Positions 43,495-51,964 of a stretch of DNA of 64,000 bases are shown here, piece after piece. This DNA comes from CAVQBP01 sp963723205 (lineage in GTDB: Bacteria; Bacteroidota; Ignavibacteria; Ignavibacteriales; Ignavibacteriaceae), in the NCBI GenBank assembly GCA_963723205.1, contig CAVRQC010000028.1, forward strand, positions 124,001 to 188,000, read 5' to 3'. Positions within the stretch are counted from its first letter, which is position 1. Each line of letters begins with the position of its first letter. The notes below the pieces were generated by a model that saw only the letters and a program-made list of their open reading frames with translations, ran no database searches and was not told where the DNA came from. The position numbers were made by a program, and so were the translations under genes.

Positions 43495-43743
43495 TTCTTT
43501 GCTTGCATAATAGATTCGTTATTAGCACTTACAATATATGAAACTGATAAATTAGAATCAATAGTTGATTTATTCAAGTGGAAAACTGTTATTTGGTAAA
43601 TTTAATACCATCTTGAAAAAATTACATAAGGTGCGTAAAGAATACACTAAGTAATTCCGTCTTTATGTTAGTATATTGCAAAATAATCCTATTTTACAAG
43701 CGGAATATTTTTTGCTTTAAATTATATAAAAGAAGATTCAAAG

Positions 43744-44091
43744 ATGGATAAAAAGCAAAAAATAATAGGCAATTATTATTGGAATTTGAATGGTGAAATA
43801 GAAGTATGGGAAGAAGATATATTAACACATATCCGGGTTACAGATGAAAATGATGAATTGATAACATTTCTTGATGTTAGAGATTGTGAAGATGATGAAG
43901 AAATTCATTTAAAAATGATGGAAAGTTTTTGGGATTATTACCATAATAAGAATGAAGAGACTTTTTTTATTTTAAAAAAGATTATAGCTCGATTTCCTTA
44001 TTTTACGCAAGAAGAACATAAAGAGTTTTTTGAAAAGGTTTTGAATAAACGAGAACATAGTAAAATTATAAGGGATAATAAATTTCCTTAA
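43744..44091 (+). CDS. Hypothetical acidic soluble protein
   Basis: 115 residues with many Asp and Glu (VRDCEDDEEIHLKMMESFWD). No signal peptide, membrane helix or known motif is seen. The N-terminal 45 residues look like short strands (NYYWNLNGEIEVWEEDILTH) and the rest is helical. It lies within the tRNA-bounded segment. Coding is supported by an AAGA-type leader, length and residue composition only. No function can be proposed. Confidence 0.48.
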   Translation: MDKKQKIIGNYYWNLNGEIEVWEEDILTHIRVTDENDELITFLDVRDCEDDEEIHLKMMESFWDYYHNKNEETFFILKKIIARFPYFTQEEHKEFFEKVLNKREHSKIIRDNKFP

Positions 44092-44232
44092 GCGATTGAA
44101 GTGCTTAAAACTTGATGAAATTTTTCAACGAGAAAACACCCCGGCACACCTGAAAAGAAGGTGGAGTTCGTTGTCGAAAAGCATGTATAAATTCTAAAAT
44201 AATTTTTAAAGTCGATTATTTAATATACATTT

Positions 44233-44619
44233 TTATTCACCAGCGAGACCTGATTTAGAAAATCTAAAGTAACTAAATCCAATAGAGAGAAATAAATAAA
44301 TGACTACTGTTATCCAACCCAAGGCATTTACTACGTTATTAAGTTGTCCAACCAGAGCAATTATAAATCCAATCCCATCTGCTATGAAAAATGAGATGGT
44401 GATAACTTTCAGAGTATTAATATCGGCAATATTTCTTGATTGCCAGGAGATTAATCCAATGGCAATTAGTGCAGCTCCAAAAAGTTCTGCCATATAATTT
44501 AACATTGGGGTAGATTCAATACCGTATAAAGAATAGACTGAGGTAGATATAATTACAAATAAAATACCGAACACAAAGGCAATAATAGAGGTAATGACAA
44601 ATAAGGTTTTAAGGCTCAT
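44233..44619 (-). CDS. Four-helix membrane protein of unknown function
   Basis: 128 residues with four hydrophobic helices (about 5-27, 43-60, 69-90 and 97-117) and short loops. The pattern YMAELFGAALIAIGLISWQS resembles small DUF4345-like or DoxX-like membrane proteins, but no diagnostic residue is present. A GAGGAG ribosome site (complement of 44625-44630) precedes the ATG, which supports expression. It is the last gene of the tRNA-bounded segment and is read away from the intact tRNA gene. Confidence 0.65.
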   Translation of the reverse strand: MSLKTLFVITSIIAFVFGILFVIISTSVYSLYGIESTPMLNYMAELFGAALIAIGLISWQSRNIADINTLKVITISFFIADGIGFIIALVGQLNNVVNALGWITVVIYLFLSIGFSYFRFSKSGLAGE

Positions 44620-44850
44620 TTTATACTCCTCTCTTTAAAATTTGCTTGATATCCTCCGGCTTAAGAAATGTATGGATTTTTGTATCTAATAAGTTGCTAA
44701 TTATAGCAATTAATGTCAATAAAATACTTTTTAATTAAGGTAGGATGTAGTAAAGTGTTAACCAAAATGTTAAGTGATTTTCAACTTAAATTCAAAGGGT
44801 AGCTAAAACAGTTTTTAAACTAATTCTTTATTAAATTACCAGTCAAATAA

Positions 44851-44881
44851 TTGGAAATTTGAACGAAATAGGATAATTTTG
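44851..44881 (+). promoter_or_regulatory. Bacteroidetes-type promoter for tRNA-Arg(CCT)
   Basis: TTG at 44851-44853, a 20-nt spacer and TAATTTTG at 44874-44881 end 18 nt before the tRNA, the same layout as at the tRNA-Pro cluster. The truncated copy at 42813 has no such element. Confidence 0.55.
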
Positions 44882-44899
44882 AACTCCAATTATCAACCT

Positions 44900-44973
44900 G
44901 CCCCGGTAGCTCAGCAGGATAGAGCAGCAGTTTCCTAAACTGTTGGTCGGAGGTTCGAATCCTCTCCGGGGTA
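44900..44973 (+). tRNA. tRNA-Arg (anticodon CCT)
   Basis: The cloverleaf is complete: acceptor GCCCCGG with CCGGGGT (a G-T first pair), D arm GCTCAGCAGGATAGAGC, anticodon stem GCAGT/ACTGT around TTCCTAA giving CCT, and T arm GGAGG-TTCGAAT-CCTCT. CCA is not encoded. It reads AGG codons. A DUF4380 gene follows after 68 nt. Confidence 0.96.
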
Positions 44974-45041
44974 CATAGTTTATAAACCAACGGGGGATTT
45001 CTTTTTATTGAAAACCCGTAAATAATTAAAGAAATAATATT

Positions 45042-45971
45042 ATGAAAAATAAATTATTTTTATTGCCTTTATCTCTTTTGGTGTTTTTATCGCAAATACA
45101 GATTGCTGCACAGAATAAAACGGATTCAATTATGATTTTAAATAACGGTTCATATCAGGTTTCTTCAAAAAATGTTGCAATAGTTGCGGAACCTACTGAG
45201 GGAGGAAGGATAATATCTTTTAAATTAGGACCTTATGATTTTCTGATTGGAAAAGATATAATTCCCGGTGCTTATGGCTCTACATTTTGGCCCGGTCCTC
45301 AATCAGACTGGAACTGGCCTCCGCCGCCGATACTTGATAATCAGCCATATTCTGCTGTAAATAACGGAAGTTCAGTTACATTAACCAGCGGCAAAGATCC
45401 GGTTACAGGTTTTCAATTTTTCAAAGAACTTTCGGCAGATAAAGCAAATAGTATAAATCTGGCTTATACAATTATTAATAAAACTGATGAAATTAAAAAA
45501 GTGTCACCATGGGAAATCAGCAGGGTTCATAAAGGCGGACTGCTCTTTTTCCCAATGGGAAAAAGAGCAGTGGGGGTTAAAGCTTTCGAACCGGTAAAGA
45601 TGGATATTATCGATGGGATCGTTTGGTATAAGGATAAATTAAAAAGACCTGAAAAAAATAATCTTTCCACTGCTGATGGAAGTGAAGGCTGGACAGCTTA
45701 TGCAATTGATGGTAAATTATTTATTAAGAAATTTAAAGATGTAGATCCCGGAATGATCGCTCCCGGTGAAGGTGAAGTAATGCTTTATGTAGATTCGAGA
45801 GCAGATTTTGTTGAGTATGAAATTGAAGGAGCATATGAAACTTTAAAACCGGGTGAAGAATTAAACTGGAATGTAAAATGGATCGGAATTAACATACCTG
45901 CAAATATAAAAGTTGAAAAAGGTAGTAGCGAGTTAGTTAATTTTGTTAGAAAAGTTGTTAATGAAAATTAA
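45042..45971 (+). CDS. DUF4380 family secreted protein
   Basis: 309 residues with a signal peptide (about 1-24, cleaved near IAAQ). The DUF4380 features follow: ILNNGSYQVSSKNVAIVAEP, EGGRIISFKLG, a tryptophan-rich GSTFWPGPQSDWNWPPPPIL segment, and VSPWEISRVHKGGLLFFPMG. The fold is a galactose-mutarotase-like beta sandwich, so sugar binding is plausible, but activity is unknown. It probably acts in the periplasm or outside. It sits 68 nt after tRNA-Arg and may be read through from it. Confidence 0.82.
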   Translation: MKNKLFLLPLSLLVFLSQIQIAAQNKTDSIMILNNGSYQVSSKNVAIVAEPTEGGRIISFKLGPYDFLIGKDIIPGAYGSTFWPGPQSDWNWPPPPILDNQPYSAVNNGSSVTLTSGKDPVTGFQFFKELSADKANSINLAYTIINKTDEIKKVSPWEISRVHKGGLLFFPMGKRAVGVKAFEPVKMDIIDGIVWYKDKLKRPEKNNLSTADGSEGWTAYAIDGKLFIKKFKDVDPGMIAPGEGEVMLYVDSRADFVEYEIEGAYETLKPGEELNWNVKWIGINIPANIKVEKGSSELVNFVRKVVNEN

Positions 45972-46073
45972 ATTCATAAAATCCCGGTATTTAATGGAAT
46001 AATAATTATATAAGCTTAAATTAATGTTTTGTGCTGAATAAAGTTGTCAATCATCAATAGTTTTTATCTTACC

Positions 46074-46104
46074 TTGATAAATAAATGCAACATTTTTAAG
46101 TTTG
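46074..46104 (+). promoter_or_regulatory. Bacteroidetes-type promoter of the moxR-bat operon
   Basis: TTG at 46074-46076, a 20-nt spacer and TAAGTTTG at 46097-46104. Transcription would start near 46111, about 80 nt before the TTG start of moxR. Confidence 0.5.
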
Positions 46105-46190
46105 AGTTCGTCTAACCTAATTACTTTCTTTAGATTATTTATTAATGAGCATTTAGCTTAATTGTTAACAATTATTTAAGAGGTTCAACA

Positions 46191-47174
46191 TTGGAGATTA
46201 CTGCATTAAACGAAAAAATTAAACAGGAAAGTGCTTTTATCGACCGTCTTCAGAACGAAATAGGTAAAGTCATTGTCGGCCAAAAAGCAATGGTTGAAAG
46301 ACTATTAGTTGGTCTTTTAGCAAACGGGCATATTCTTCTCGAAGGTGTCCCCGGTCTAGCAAAAACTCTTGCGATAAAAACTCTTGCTTCTTCAATGACG
46401 GCAAAATACCAGAGGATCCAGTTTACACCAGATCTTTTACCTGCAGATTTAATCGGAACAATGATTTATAATCAGAAAGACGGCAATTTTTTTATCCGTA
46501 AAGGTCCTATTTTTTCTAATTTTATTTTAGCGGATGAAATTAACCGTGCACCTGCAAAAGTTCAAAGTGCTCTCCTGGAAGCAATGCAGGAAAGGCAGGT
46601 AACTATCGGTGAAACGACCTATCATTTGGAAGAACCTTTTCTTGTATTAGCAACTCAAAATCCTATTGAACAGGAAGGTACTTATCCGTTACCGGAAGCA
46701 CAAGTGGATAGATTTATGTTAAAAGTTAAGATAACTTATCCTTCCAGAGATGAAGAGTTAAAAATTATGAGGCAGAATGTTAATTTGGATCAGTTGGCAG
46801 TACAGCAGGTTGTTACACCTGATGAAATTTTAAAAGCCAGAAATTTAATTCATGAAGTATATGTAGATGAAAAAATAGAAAAGTATATCCTTGATATAGT
46901 TTTTGCTACAAGGAATCCTAAAGAGTATAATGTTCCGAAACTTTTTGATCTTATAAGCTATGGCGCATCTCCAAGAGCTTCAATTAGTTTAGCCCTTGGA
47001 GCAAAAGCGATGGCCTTCATCAAAAGAAGAGGATATGTAATACCTGAAGATGTAAGAGCCATATGCCTTGATGTATTGCGCCATCGTGTAGCGGTTACCT
47101 ACGAAGCTGAGGCTGAAGAAATTACTTCTGAATATGTTATCCAGGAAATATTAAATAAAGTAGAAGTTCCTTAA
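46191..47174 (+). CDS. moxR: MoxR family AAA+ ATPase
   Basis: 327 residues from a TTG start with an AAGAGG ribosome site. The AAA_3 ATPase has Walker A GVPGLAKT, Walker B FILADEINRAP, the sensor region ATQNPIEQEGTYPLPEAQVD and a C-terminal lid (SYGASPRASISLALGAKAMA). MoxR ATPases act as chaperones or metal insertion factors together with VWA-domain proteins, which are encoded just downstream (BatA and BatB). It is the first gene of an eight-gene run and is cytoplasmic. Confidence 0.95.
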   Translation: MEITALNEKIKQESAFIDRLQNEIGKVIVGQKAMVERLLVGLLANGHILLEGVPGLAKTLAIKTLASSMTAKYQRIQFTPDLLPADLIGTMIYNQKDGNFFIRKGPIFSNFILADEINRAPAKVQSALLEAMQERQVTIGETTYHLEEPFLVLATQNPIEQEGTYPLPEAQVDRFMLKVKITYPSRDEELKIMRQNVNLDQLAVQQVVTPDEILKARNLIHEVYVDEKIEKYILDIVFATRNPKEYNVPKLFDLISYGASPRASISLALGAKAMAFIKRRGYVIPEDVRAICLDVLRHRVAVTYEAEAEEITSEYVIQEILNKVEVP

Positions 47175-47225
47175 TGATAAAAAATTTAAGATAATATATG
47201 GAAAAAGTTAAAGATAATTGAAATT

Positions 47226-48101
47226 ATGCTTACTAGAGAATTATTAAAACAAGTAAGACAAATTGAGATAAAAACCAAGGGACTGGTTAACCAGGTCTTT
47301 TCAGGAGAATATCATTCGGTTTTTAAAGGGCGGGGGATGGAATTTTCCGAGGTTAGAGAATATCAATTCGGCGATGATATAAGGAATATTGATTGGAACG
47401 TAACTGCCAGGTTCGGTCATCCTTTTATTAAAATATTTGAAGAAGAAAGAGAACTTACAGTGATGCTGCTTGTCGATCTCAGTGGTTCCCTGATTTTCGG
47501 AACAGTTGAGAAAACGAAACAGCAAGTCGCTGCGGAATTAAGCGCTATCCTTGCCTTTTCCGCAATGAAAAATAATGATAAAGTTGGTTTGCTTCTGTTT
47601 ACAGATAAAATTGAAAAATTCGTTCCACCCCGTAAAGGGCGAAAGCATGTTTTAAGGATTATAAGGGAAGTCTTATCTTTTGAACCGGTCGGTAAAAGTA
47701 CAAATATAAAAGATGCACTTGAGTATATGAACAATGCAATAAAAAAGAAAAGCATTGTTTTTCTTCTTTCTGATTTTATGGATTCAGGTTATGAAAAGAT
47801 TTTAAAAATTGTAGGAAAAAAGCATGATTTAATCGGTGTGGTATTAAATGATCAAAGGGAAAAAGAAATTCCTAAAATGGGTTTAATAAAATTTACAGAT
47901 GCAGAAACCGGCAGGGAACGTTGGATTGATACAAGCAGTAAAAGCTTTCAAAAGAATTTAGCGTCCATAAGATGGAATAATATGCAAAAATTGAAATCTC
48001 TCTTCACTTCCGGTAGAATTGATAGTGTTGAGATTAATACCGGTGAAAATTATGTTGCTCCTCTCGTCCGTTTTTTTAGGCTTAGGGAAAGTCGATGGTA
48101 A
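47226..48101 (+). CDS. DUF58 domain protein of the Bat operon
   Basis: 291 residues. The DUF58 signature SGEYHSVFKGRGMEFSEVRE and YQFGDDIRNIDWNVTARFGH precedes a VWA-like half with LLVDLSGSL, an intact D-x-S-x-S metal site, and later ALEYMNNAIKKKSIVFLLSD. DUF58 proteins always accompany MoxR in this cluster type and probably form the ATPase's substrate or partner. The protein is soluble, with no membrane helix. The next gene overlaps by 7 nt, so it is translationally coupled. Confidence 0.94.
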   Translation: MLTRELLKQVRQIEIKTKGLVNQVFSGEYHSVFKGRGMEFSEVREYQFGDDIRNIDWNVTARFGHPFIKIFEEERELTVMLLVDLSGSLIFGTVEKTKQQVAAELSAILAFSAMKNNDKVGLLLFTDKIEKFVPPRKGRKHVLRIIREVLSFEPVGKSTNIKDALEYMNNAIKKKSIVFLLSDFMDSGYEKILKIVGKKHDLIGVVLNDQREKEIPKMGLIKFTDAETGRERWIDTSSKSFQKNLASIRWNNMQKLKSLFTSGRIDSVEINTGENYVAPLVRFFRLRESRW

Positions 48102-49045
48102 AAAAAATAATACTTATTCTTTTTGTTATAATTTATTTACCTTCTTCATTTGCTCAAGGTGTTTCCGTAAAGGCTTTTACAGATTCTTCTAATTACCAGG
48201 TAGGGGATTATATAAATCTTATTATCCAGGTAGAACATAATAAAAATATCAGTATAAGTAATCCTGCTTTAACGGACAGTACATCAAAAATTGAAGTTAT
48301 CAAGCAGGAATCTCCGGAAGTAGAAAATCATGACGGCAATTTAATAACTACTTTCAGGTTTATTATATCCAAGTACGATTCTGGTAATGTAACTATACCA
48401 CCGATTCCGGTTTTTTACAGGGTTAAAGGGAACCATGAACTGCAAACAGCATATACTAATGAAGTTAACTTTACGGTTCATACATTAAAGATATTACCGG
48501 GCAATCAAATTAAAGATGTAAAAGCTCCAATTAAAATCCCTCTCGATTGGAAAGATATTTTAATTTGGATTTTAATTGCATTAATAATTTTAGGTATTGC
48601 CTTTTATTTCTATTCCAGGTATAAAAAGAAAAAAATGATGGAAGTAAAAAAGGTAAAAAAAGTAGTTCAAAAACCTCCCCATGTAATCGCAATTTACGAA
48701 TTAAGGGCTTTGGAACAGCAGCAGCTCTGGCAAAAAGGAATGATAAAGGAGTATCATTCAAAAATCACAGAAATTATCAGGAGGTATTTCCAGGACCAAT
48801 TTTATCTTCCCGCACTTGAATTAACTACTTCTGAAGTTATGCAGTATCTAAAACAGGTTAGAAGAGCAGAAATAATAATCGATACAACTTATAATTTTTT
48901 AAGTAATGCAGACCTTGTAAAATTTGCAAAATTTAAACCAATGGCTTCAATTAATGAAGAAATGATGTTACAGGCAAACGAAATTGTTGAAAAAACCAGG
49001 CCCGCTCCCGAAAAAGAAATTACTGCTGAGGTTAGCAATGTTTAA
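48095..49045 (+). CDS. BatD/DUF4381-like membrane protein
   Basis: 316 residues. A signal peptide (about 1-20) is followed by an extracytoplasmic Ig-like region (about 22-140), one membrane helix (about 154-173), a basic stretch RYKKKKMMEVKKVKKV and a cytoplasmic helical domain with YHSKITEIIRRYFQDQFYLP and ELTTSEVMQYLKQ. The layout is that of DUF4381 or short BatD-like proteins between DUF58 and BatA genes. It overlaps both neighbours. A role in anchoring the MoxR/VWA complex to the membrane is inference. Confidence 0.78.
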   Translation: MVKKIILILFVIIYLPSSFAQGVSVKAFTDSSNYQVGDYINLIIQVEHNKNISISNPALTDSTSKIEVIKQESPEVENHDGNLITTFRFIISKYDSGNVTIPPIPVFYRVKGNHELQTAYTNEVNFTVHTLKILPGNQIKDVKAPIKIPLDWKDILIWILIALIILGIAFYFYSRYKKKKMMEVKKVKKVVQKPPHVIAIYELRALEQQQLWQKGMIKEYHSKITEIIRRYFQDQFYLPALELTTSEVMQYLKQVRRAEIIIDTTYNFLSNADLVKFAKFKPMASINEEMMLQANEIVEKTRPAPEKEITAEVSNV

Positions 49046-50033
49046 AGATGTTTCATTTGCATATCCGTGGGTACTTTATTTTTTAATAATAGTTCCTTTG
49101 ATGATTGTATGGTACTGGTTCAAAGGAAAACAAAAACAGCCTTCAATTACTTATTCATCGCTGAGTATTTTTAAAAATATTGCATTTAGCTGGCGCGAAA
49201 GATTCAGGCATATCCCTGTTATATTGAGGGCATTTGCAGTTGCGTTATTGATTATTGCACTTGCAAGACCTCAGAATTTTTCATCGGGTGAAAACATTTA
49301 TACCGAAGGAATTGATATCGCTATGGTGCTTGATATTTCAGGAAGTATGCTTGCTGAAGATTTAAAACCTAACCGGATTGAAGCTGCAAAAAATGTAATT
49401 AAAGATTTTATTAAAGGAAGGACTTCAGACAGGATCGGTCTTGTTATTTTTGCAAGAGATAGTTTTACCCAATGTCCATTAACTGTTGATTATTCTGTTT
49501 TGTTAAACCTGCTTAGCCAGGTTAAAAGCGGAATGATTGAAGACGGAACTGCTATCGGTAATGCAATCGCAAACGGGGTTAACAGGCTTAAAGACAGTAA
49601 GTCAAAAAGTAAAATAATAATTCTTCTCACCGATGGAGTTAACAACAGCGGAGAAGTTGATCCTGTTTTTGCGGCACAAATTGCTAAAACTTATGGTATA
49701 AGGATTTATACTATAGGAGTAGGAACAAAAGGACAAGCACCCTACCCGGTCCAGACTCCTTTCGGTACACGGTATCAAATGATACCGGTTGAAATTGATG
49801 AATCAGTATTAAACCAAATTTCTAATATTACCGGCGGTGAATATTTCAGAGCTACCAATAATAGAACCTTAAAGGATATTTACGATAAAATAGATAAACT
49901 GGAAAAATCAAAAGTTGAGATCACTTCATATAGAAATGCAAAAGAACTATTTTATCCCTGGCTTGAAGCGGGTTTATTCTTATTGATCCTCGAAGTCGGT
50001 TTATCAAAATCAATTTTTAGAAGATTACCTTAA
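49038..50033 (+). CDS. batA: BatA, VWA-domain membrane protein
   Basis: 331 residues from the ATG at 49038; an upstream in-frame TTG at 48984 would add 18 residues deep in the preceding gene and lacks support. Two N-terminal membrane helices (about 8-25 and 58-75) precede a VWA domain (about 88-290) with the MIDAS motif MVLDISGSM and IGLVIFARDSFTQCPLT, and a C-terminal helix closes the protein at about 308-325. BatA and BatB form the core of the Bacteroides aerotolerance complex in the inner membrane. Confidence 0.95.
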   Translation: MFKDVSFAYPWVLYFLIIVPLMIVWYWFKGKQKQPSITYSSLSIFKNIAFSWRERFRHIPVILRAFAVALLIIALARPQNFSSGENIYTEGIDIAMVLDISGSMLAEDLKPNRIEAAKNVIKDFIKGRTSDRIGLVIFARDSFTQCPLTVDYSVLLNLLSQVKSGMIEDGTAIGNAIANGVNRLKDSKSKSKIIILLTDGVNNSGEVDPVFAAQIAKTYGIRIYTIGVGTKGQAPYPVQTPFGTRYQMIPVEIDESVLNQISNITGGEYFRATNNRTLKDIYDKIDKLEKSKVEITSYRNAKELFYPWLEAGLFLLILEVGLSKSIFRRLP

Positions 50034-50071
50034 TAATTGTTAATTATTCATTGTTAATTGTTAATTAAAAT

Positions 50072-51115
50072 ATGTTTCGATTTGCTCATCCTGAATATTT
50101 ATATGCTCTATATGCCGTTCCTTTGATGGGATTACTTTTCTGGTACCTTACCAGGAATAGAAGAAAAATATTGGGAAAATTTGCACGGAAGGATGTACAA
50201 AAATTACTTCTGCCCAATTACAGCTGGATAAAGAGTTTATTAAAGTTCGGAATATTAATCCTGGTTTATATTTTCCTTGTTGTTGCGGCTTCAAATCCGC
50301 AGGTTGGTACCAGGATGGAAGAAGTAAAACAATCCGGGATAGATGTTTATATTTTGCTTGATGTTTCATTAAGTATGAAGGCTGAAGACATAAAACCAAA
50401 CAGGCTTGACAGGGCAAAATTTCAGATTTCTAATTTAATTCAAAAATTAAGAGGTGATCGAATAGGCTTGATTATTTTTGCAGGTCAGGCATATGTTCAA
50501 TTCCCTCTGACATCTGATTATTCGGCAGCCAATTTATTTTTAAATGCAGTCGATGTAAATTCAGTTCCACAGCAGGGAACAGCAATAGCATCGGCAATAA
50601 ATCTCGCAGTTAAATCTTTCGATTATAAAACCAGCACCCAAAAAGCTATTGTAGTTATAACCGATGGTGAAGATCATGAAGGGGATGTTATGCAGGCAGT
50701 TAAAGATGCTGTTGCAAAAGATATAAAAATTTATACAATTGGTCTTGGTTCTCCCGACGGGGTACCGATTCCTATTTATAATAAAAACGGACAACAAACA
50801 GGATTTAAAAAAGATGAAAATGGAAATGTGGTTTTAACAAAGTTAGATGCTTCAATTTTGCAGGAAATTGCCTCTGCAGGAAACGGGCAATATTTCCACG
50901 GTTCCAATTACGAGGATCAGCTCAATGATATTTATAACGATCTTTCTAAACTCGAGAAAACAGAATTTGGAGTGAAAAAAGTTACAGATTACGAAGATCG
51001 ATTTTACTATTTTTTAATTCCGGCTTTGTTTTTATTGGTATTGGAGTTTTTTATTAATGAAACAAAATCTCCTTTGTTTAGTAAATTGAATAGGAAACTG
51101 GGCCTTGAAAAGTAG
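50072..51115 (+). CDS. batB: BatB, VWA-domain membrane protein
   Basis: 347 residues with the same layout as BatA: N-terminal helices (about 9-25 and 58-75), a VWA domain with MIDAS residues in YILLDVSLSM and RIGLIIFAGQAYVQFPLTSD, an AIVVITDGEDHEGD motif, and a C-terminal helix. It is the second VWA subunit of the Bat complex. It follows batA by 38 nt; the spacer is an AT-rich word repeat (TTAATTGTTAATT type). Confidence 0.95.
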   Translation: MFRFAHPEYLYALYAVPLMGLLFWYLTRNRRKILGKFARKDVQKLLLPNYSWIKSLLKFGILILVYIFLVVAASNPQVGTRMEEVKQSGIDVYILLDVSLSMKAEDIKPNRLDRAKFQISNLIQKLRGDRIGLIIFAGQAYVQFPLTSDYSAANLFLNAVDVNSVPQQGTAIASAINLAVKSFDYKTSTQKAIVVITDGEDHEGDVMQAVKDAVAKDIKIYTIGLGSPDGVPIPIYNKNGQQTGFKKDENGNVVLTKLDASILQEIASAGNGQYFHGSNYEDQLNDIYNDLSKLEKTEFGVKKVTDYEDRFYYFLIPALFLLVLEFFINETKSPLFSKLNRKLGLEK

Positions 51116-51173
51116 TTATTCCAATTTTGATATAGTGAATTTATGAAGTTAAATATGAATAAAATATTTTAAT

Positions 51174-51923
51174 ATGAAAAATTTAACCTGGATATTTGTA
51201 TTACTTATTTTATCGCTTCCTTCGGGTTATTTGAAGGCACAGAGTATCCGGAGCCTAAATAACAAGGGAGTAGATCTTTATAAAGAAGGAAAGTTTGCTG
51301 ATTCAGAAGTAAATTTTAAAAAAGGTTCAATGAAAGAACCTAAGAATTTCGAAACCAACTTTAATCTTGGAGATGCTTATTATAAGCAGGGCCGTTATGA
51401 GGATGCTATAAAGTCTTACCAATCTGCTTTAACCGAAAGTGAAAGCCCTGAGCAGAAAGCAAAAGTATTTCACAATATTGGAAATTCTTTACTGAAAGAT
51501 AAAAAGATTAAACCCAGTATAGAAGCATATAAAAATTCGTTAAAACTTAGTCCAAATGATGAAGATACAAAATATAATTTGTCATATGCATTATCTTTGT
51601 TAAAAAATCAGAAGCAGAACCAGCAGCAGAATAAAAACAATAAAAGCAATAAGAAGAATAATAAGGACCAGAATAAGAATCAGAATAAAAACCAGGATAA
51701 AAATCAAAATAAGCAGAAGAATCAAAATCAAAATAAGCAGCAAAACAAACCACCGGAAAATCAGACTGCAAAGCGGGATAACCTGAAGCAAATGGATAAA
51801 AACAAATTGACAAAAGAAGAAGCTGATAGGATTCTTGACGCTTTAAAAAATAATGAAATTAATTTGCAGAAAAAATTGCGTAAAAAATCGGGAGCACCGG
51901 TTAAAACGGACAAGGATTGGTAA
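51174..51923 (+). CDS. batC: BatC, TPR protein with Asn/Lys/Gln-rich low-complexity region
   Basis: 249 residues. A signal peptide (about 1-22) precedes three TPR repeats at about 27-140 (NNKGVDLYKEGKFADSEVNF, FNLGDAYYKQGRYEDAIKSY, HNIGNSLLKDKKIKPSIEAY). Residues about 145-200 consist almost only of Asn, Lys and Gln (QNKNNKSNKKNNKDQNKN and alike), followed by a helical tail MDKNKLTKEEADRILDALKN. This is typical of BatC, which bridges BatA, BatB and BatE through its TPRs. The low-complexity tract is poly-AAT/AAG/CAG-like and produces antisense ORF artefacts. Confidence 0.9.
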   Translation: MKNLTWIFVLLILSLPSGYLKAQSIRSLNNKGVDLYKEGKFADSEVNFKKGSMKEPKNFETNFNLGDAYYKQGRYEDAIKSYQSALTESESPEQKAKVFHNIGNSLLKDKKIKPSIEAYKNSLKLSPNDEDTKYNLSYALSLLKNQKQNQQQNKNNKSNKKNNKDQNKNQNKNQDKNQNKQKNQNQNKQQNKPPENQTAKRDNLKQMDKNKLTKEEADRILDALKNNEINLQKKLRKKSGAPVKTDKDW

Positions 51924-51964
51924 AATTTAAGTCAAAAGTCAAAATTTAGAATTAAAAATTTAAT

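Noticed and set aside
42810..44973. Active integrative element
   Set aside because: No integrase, transposase or phage gene lies between the repeats. Only the repeat-bounded segment is claimed.
51547..51813. Tyr/Phe/Asp/Ser-rich and Ile/Leu-rich ORFs on the minus strand opposite batC
   Set aside because: These are complements of the Asn/Lys/Gln low-complexity codons and have no independent evidence.
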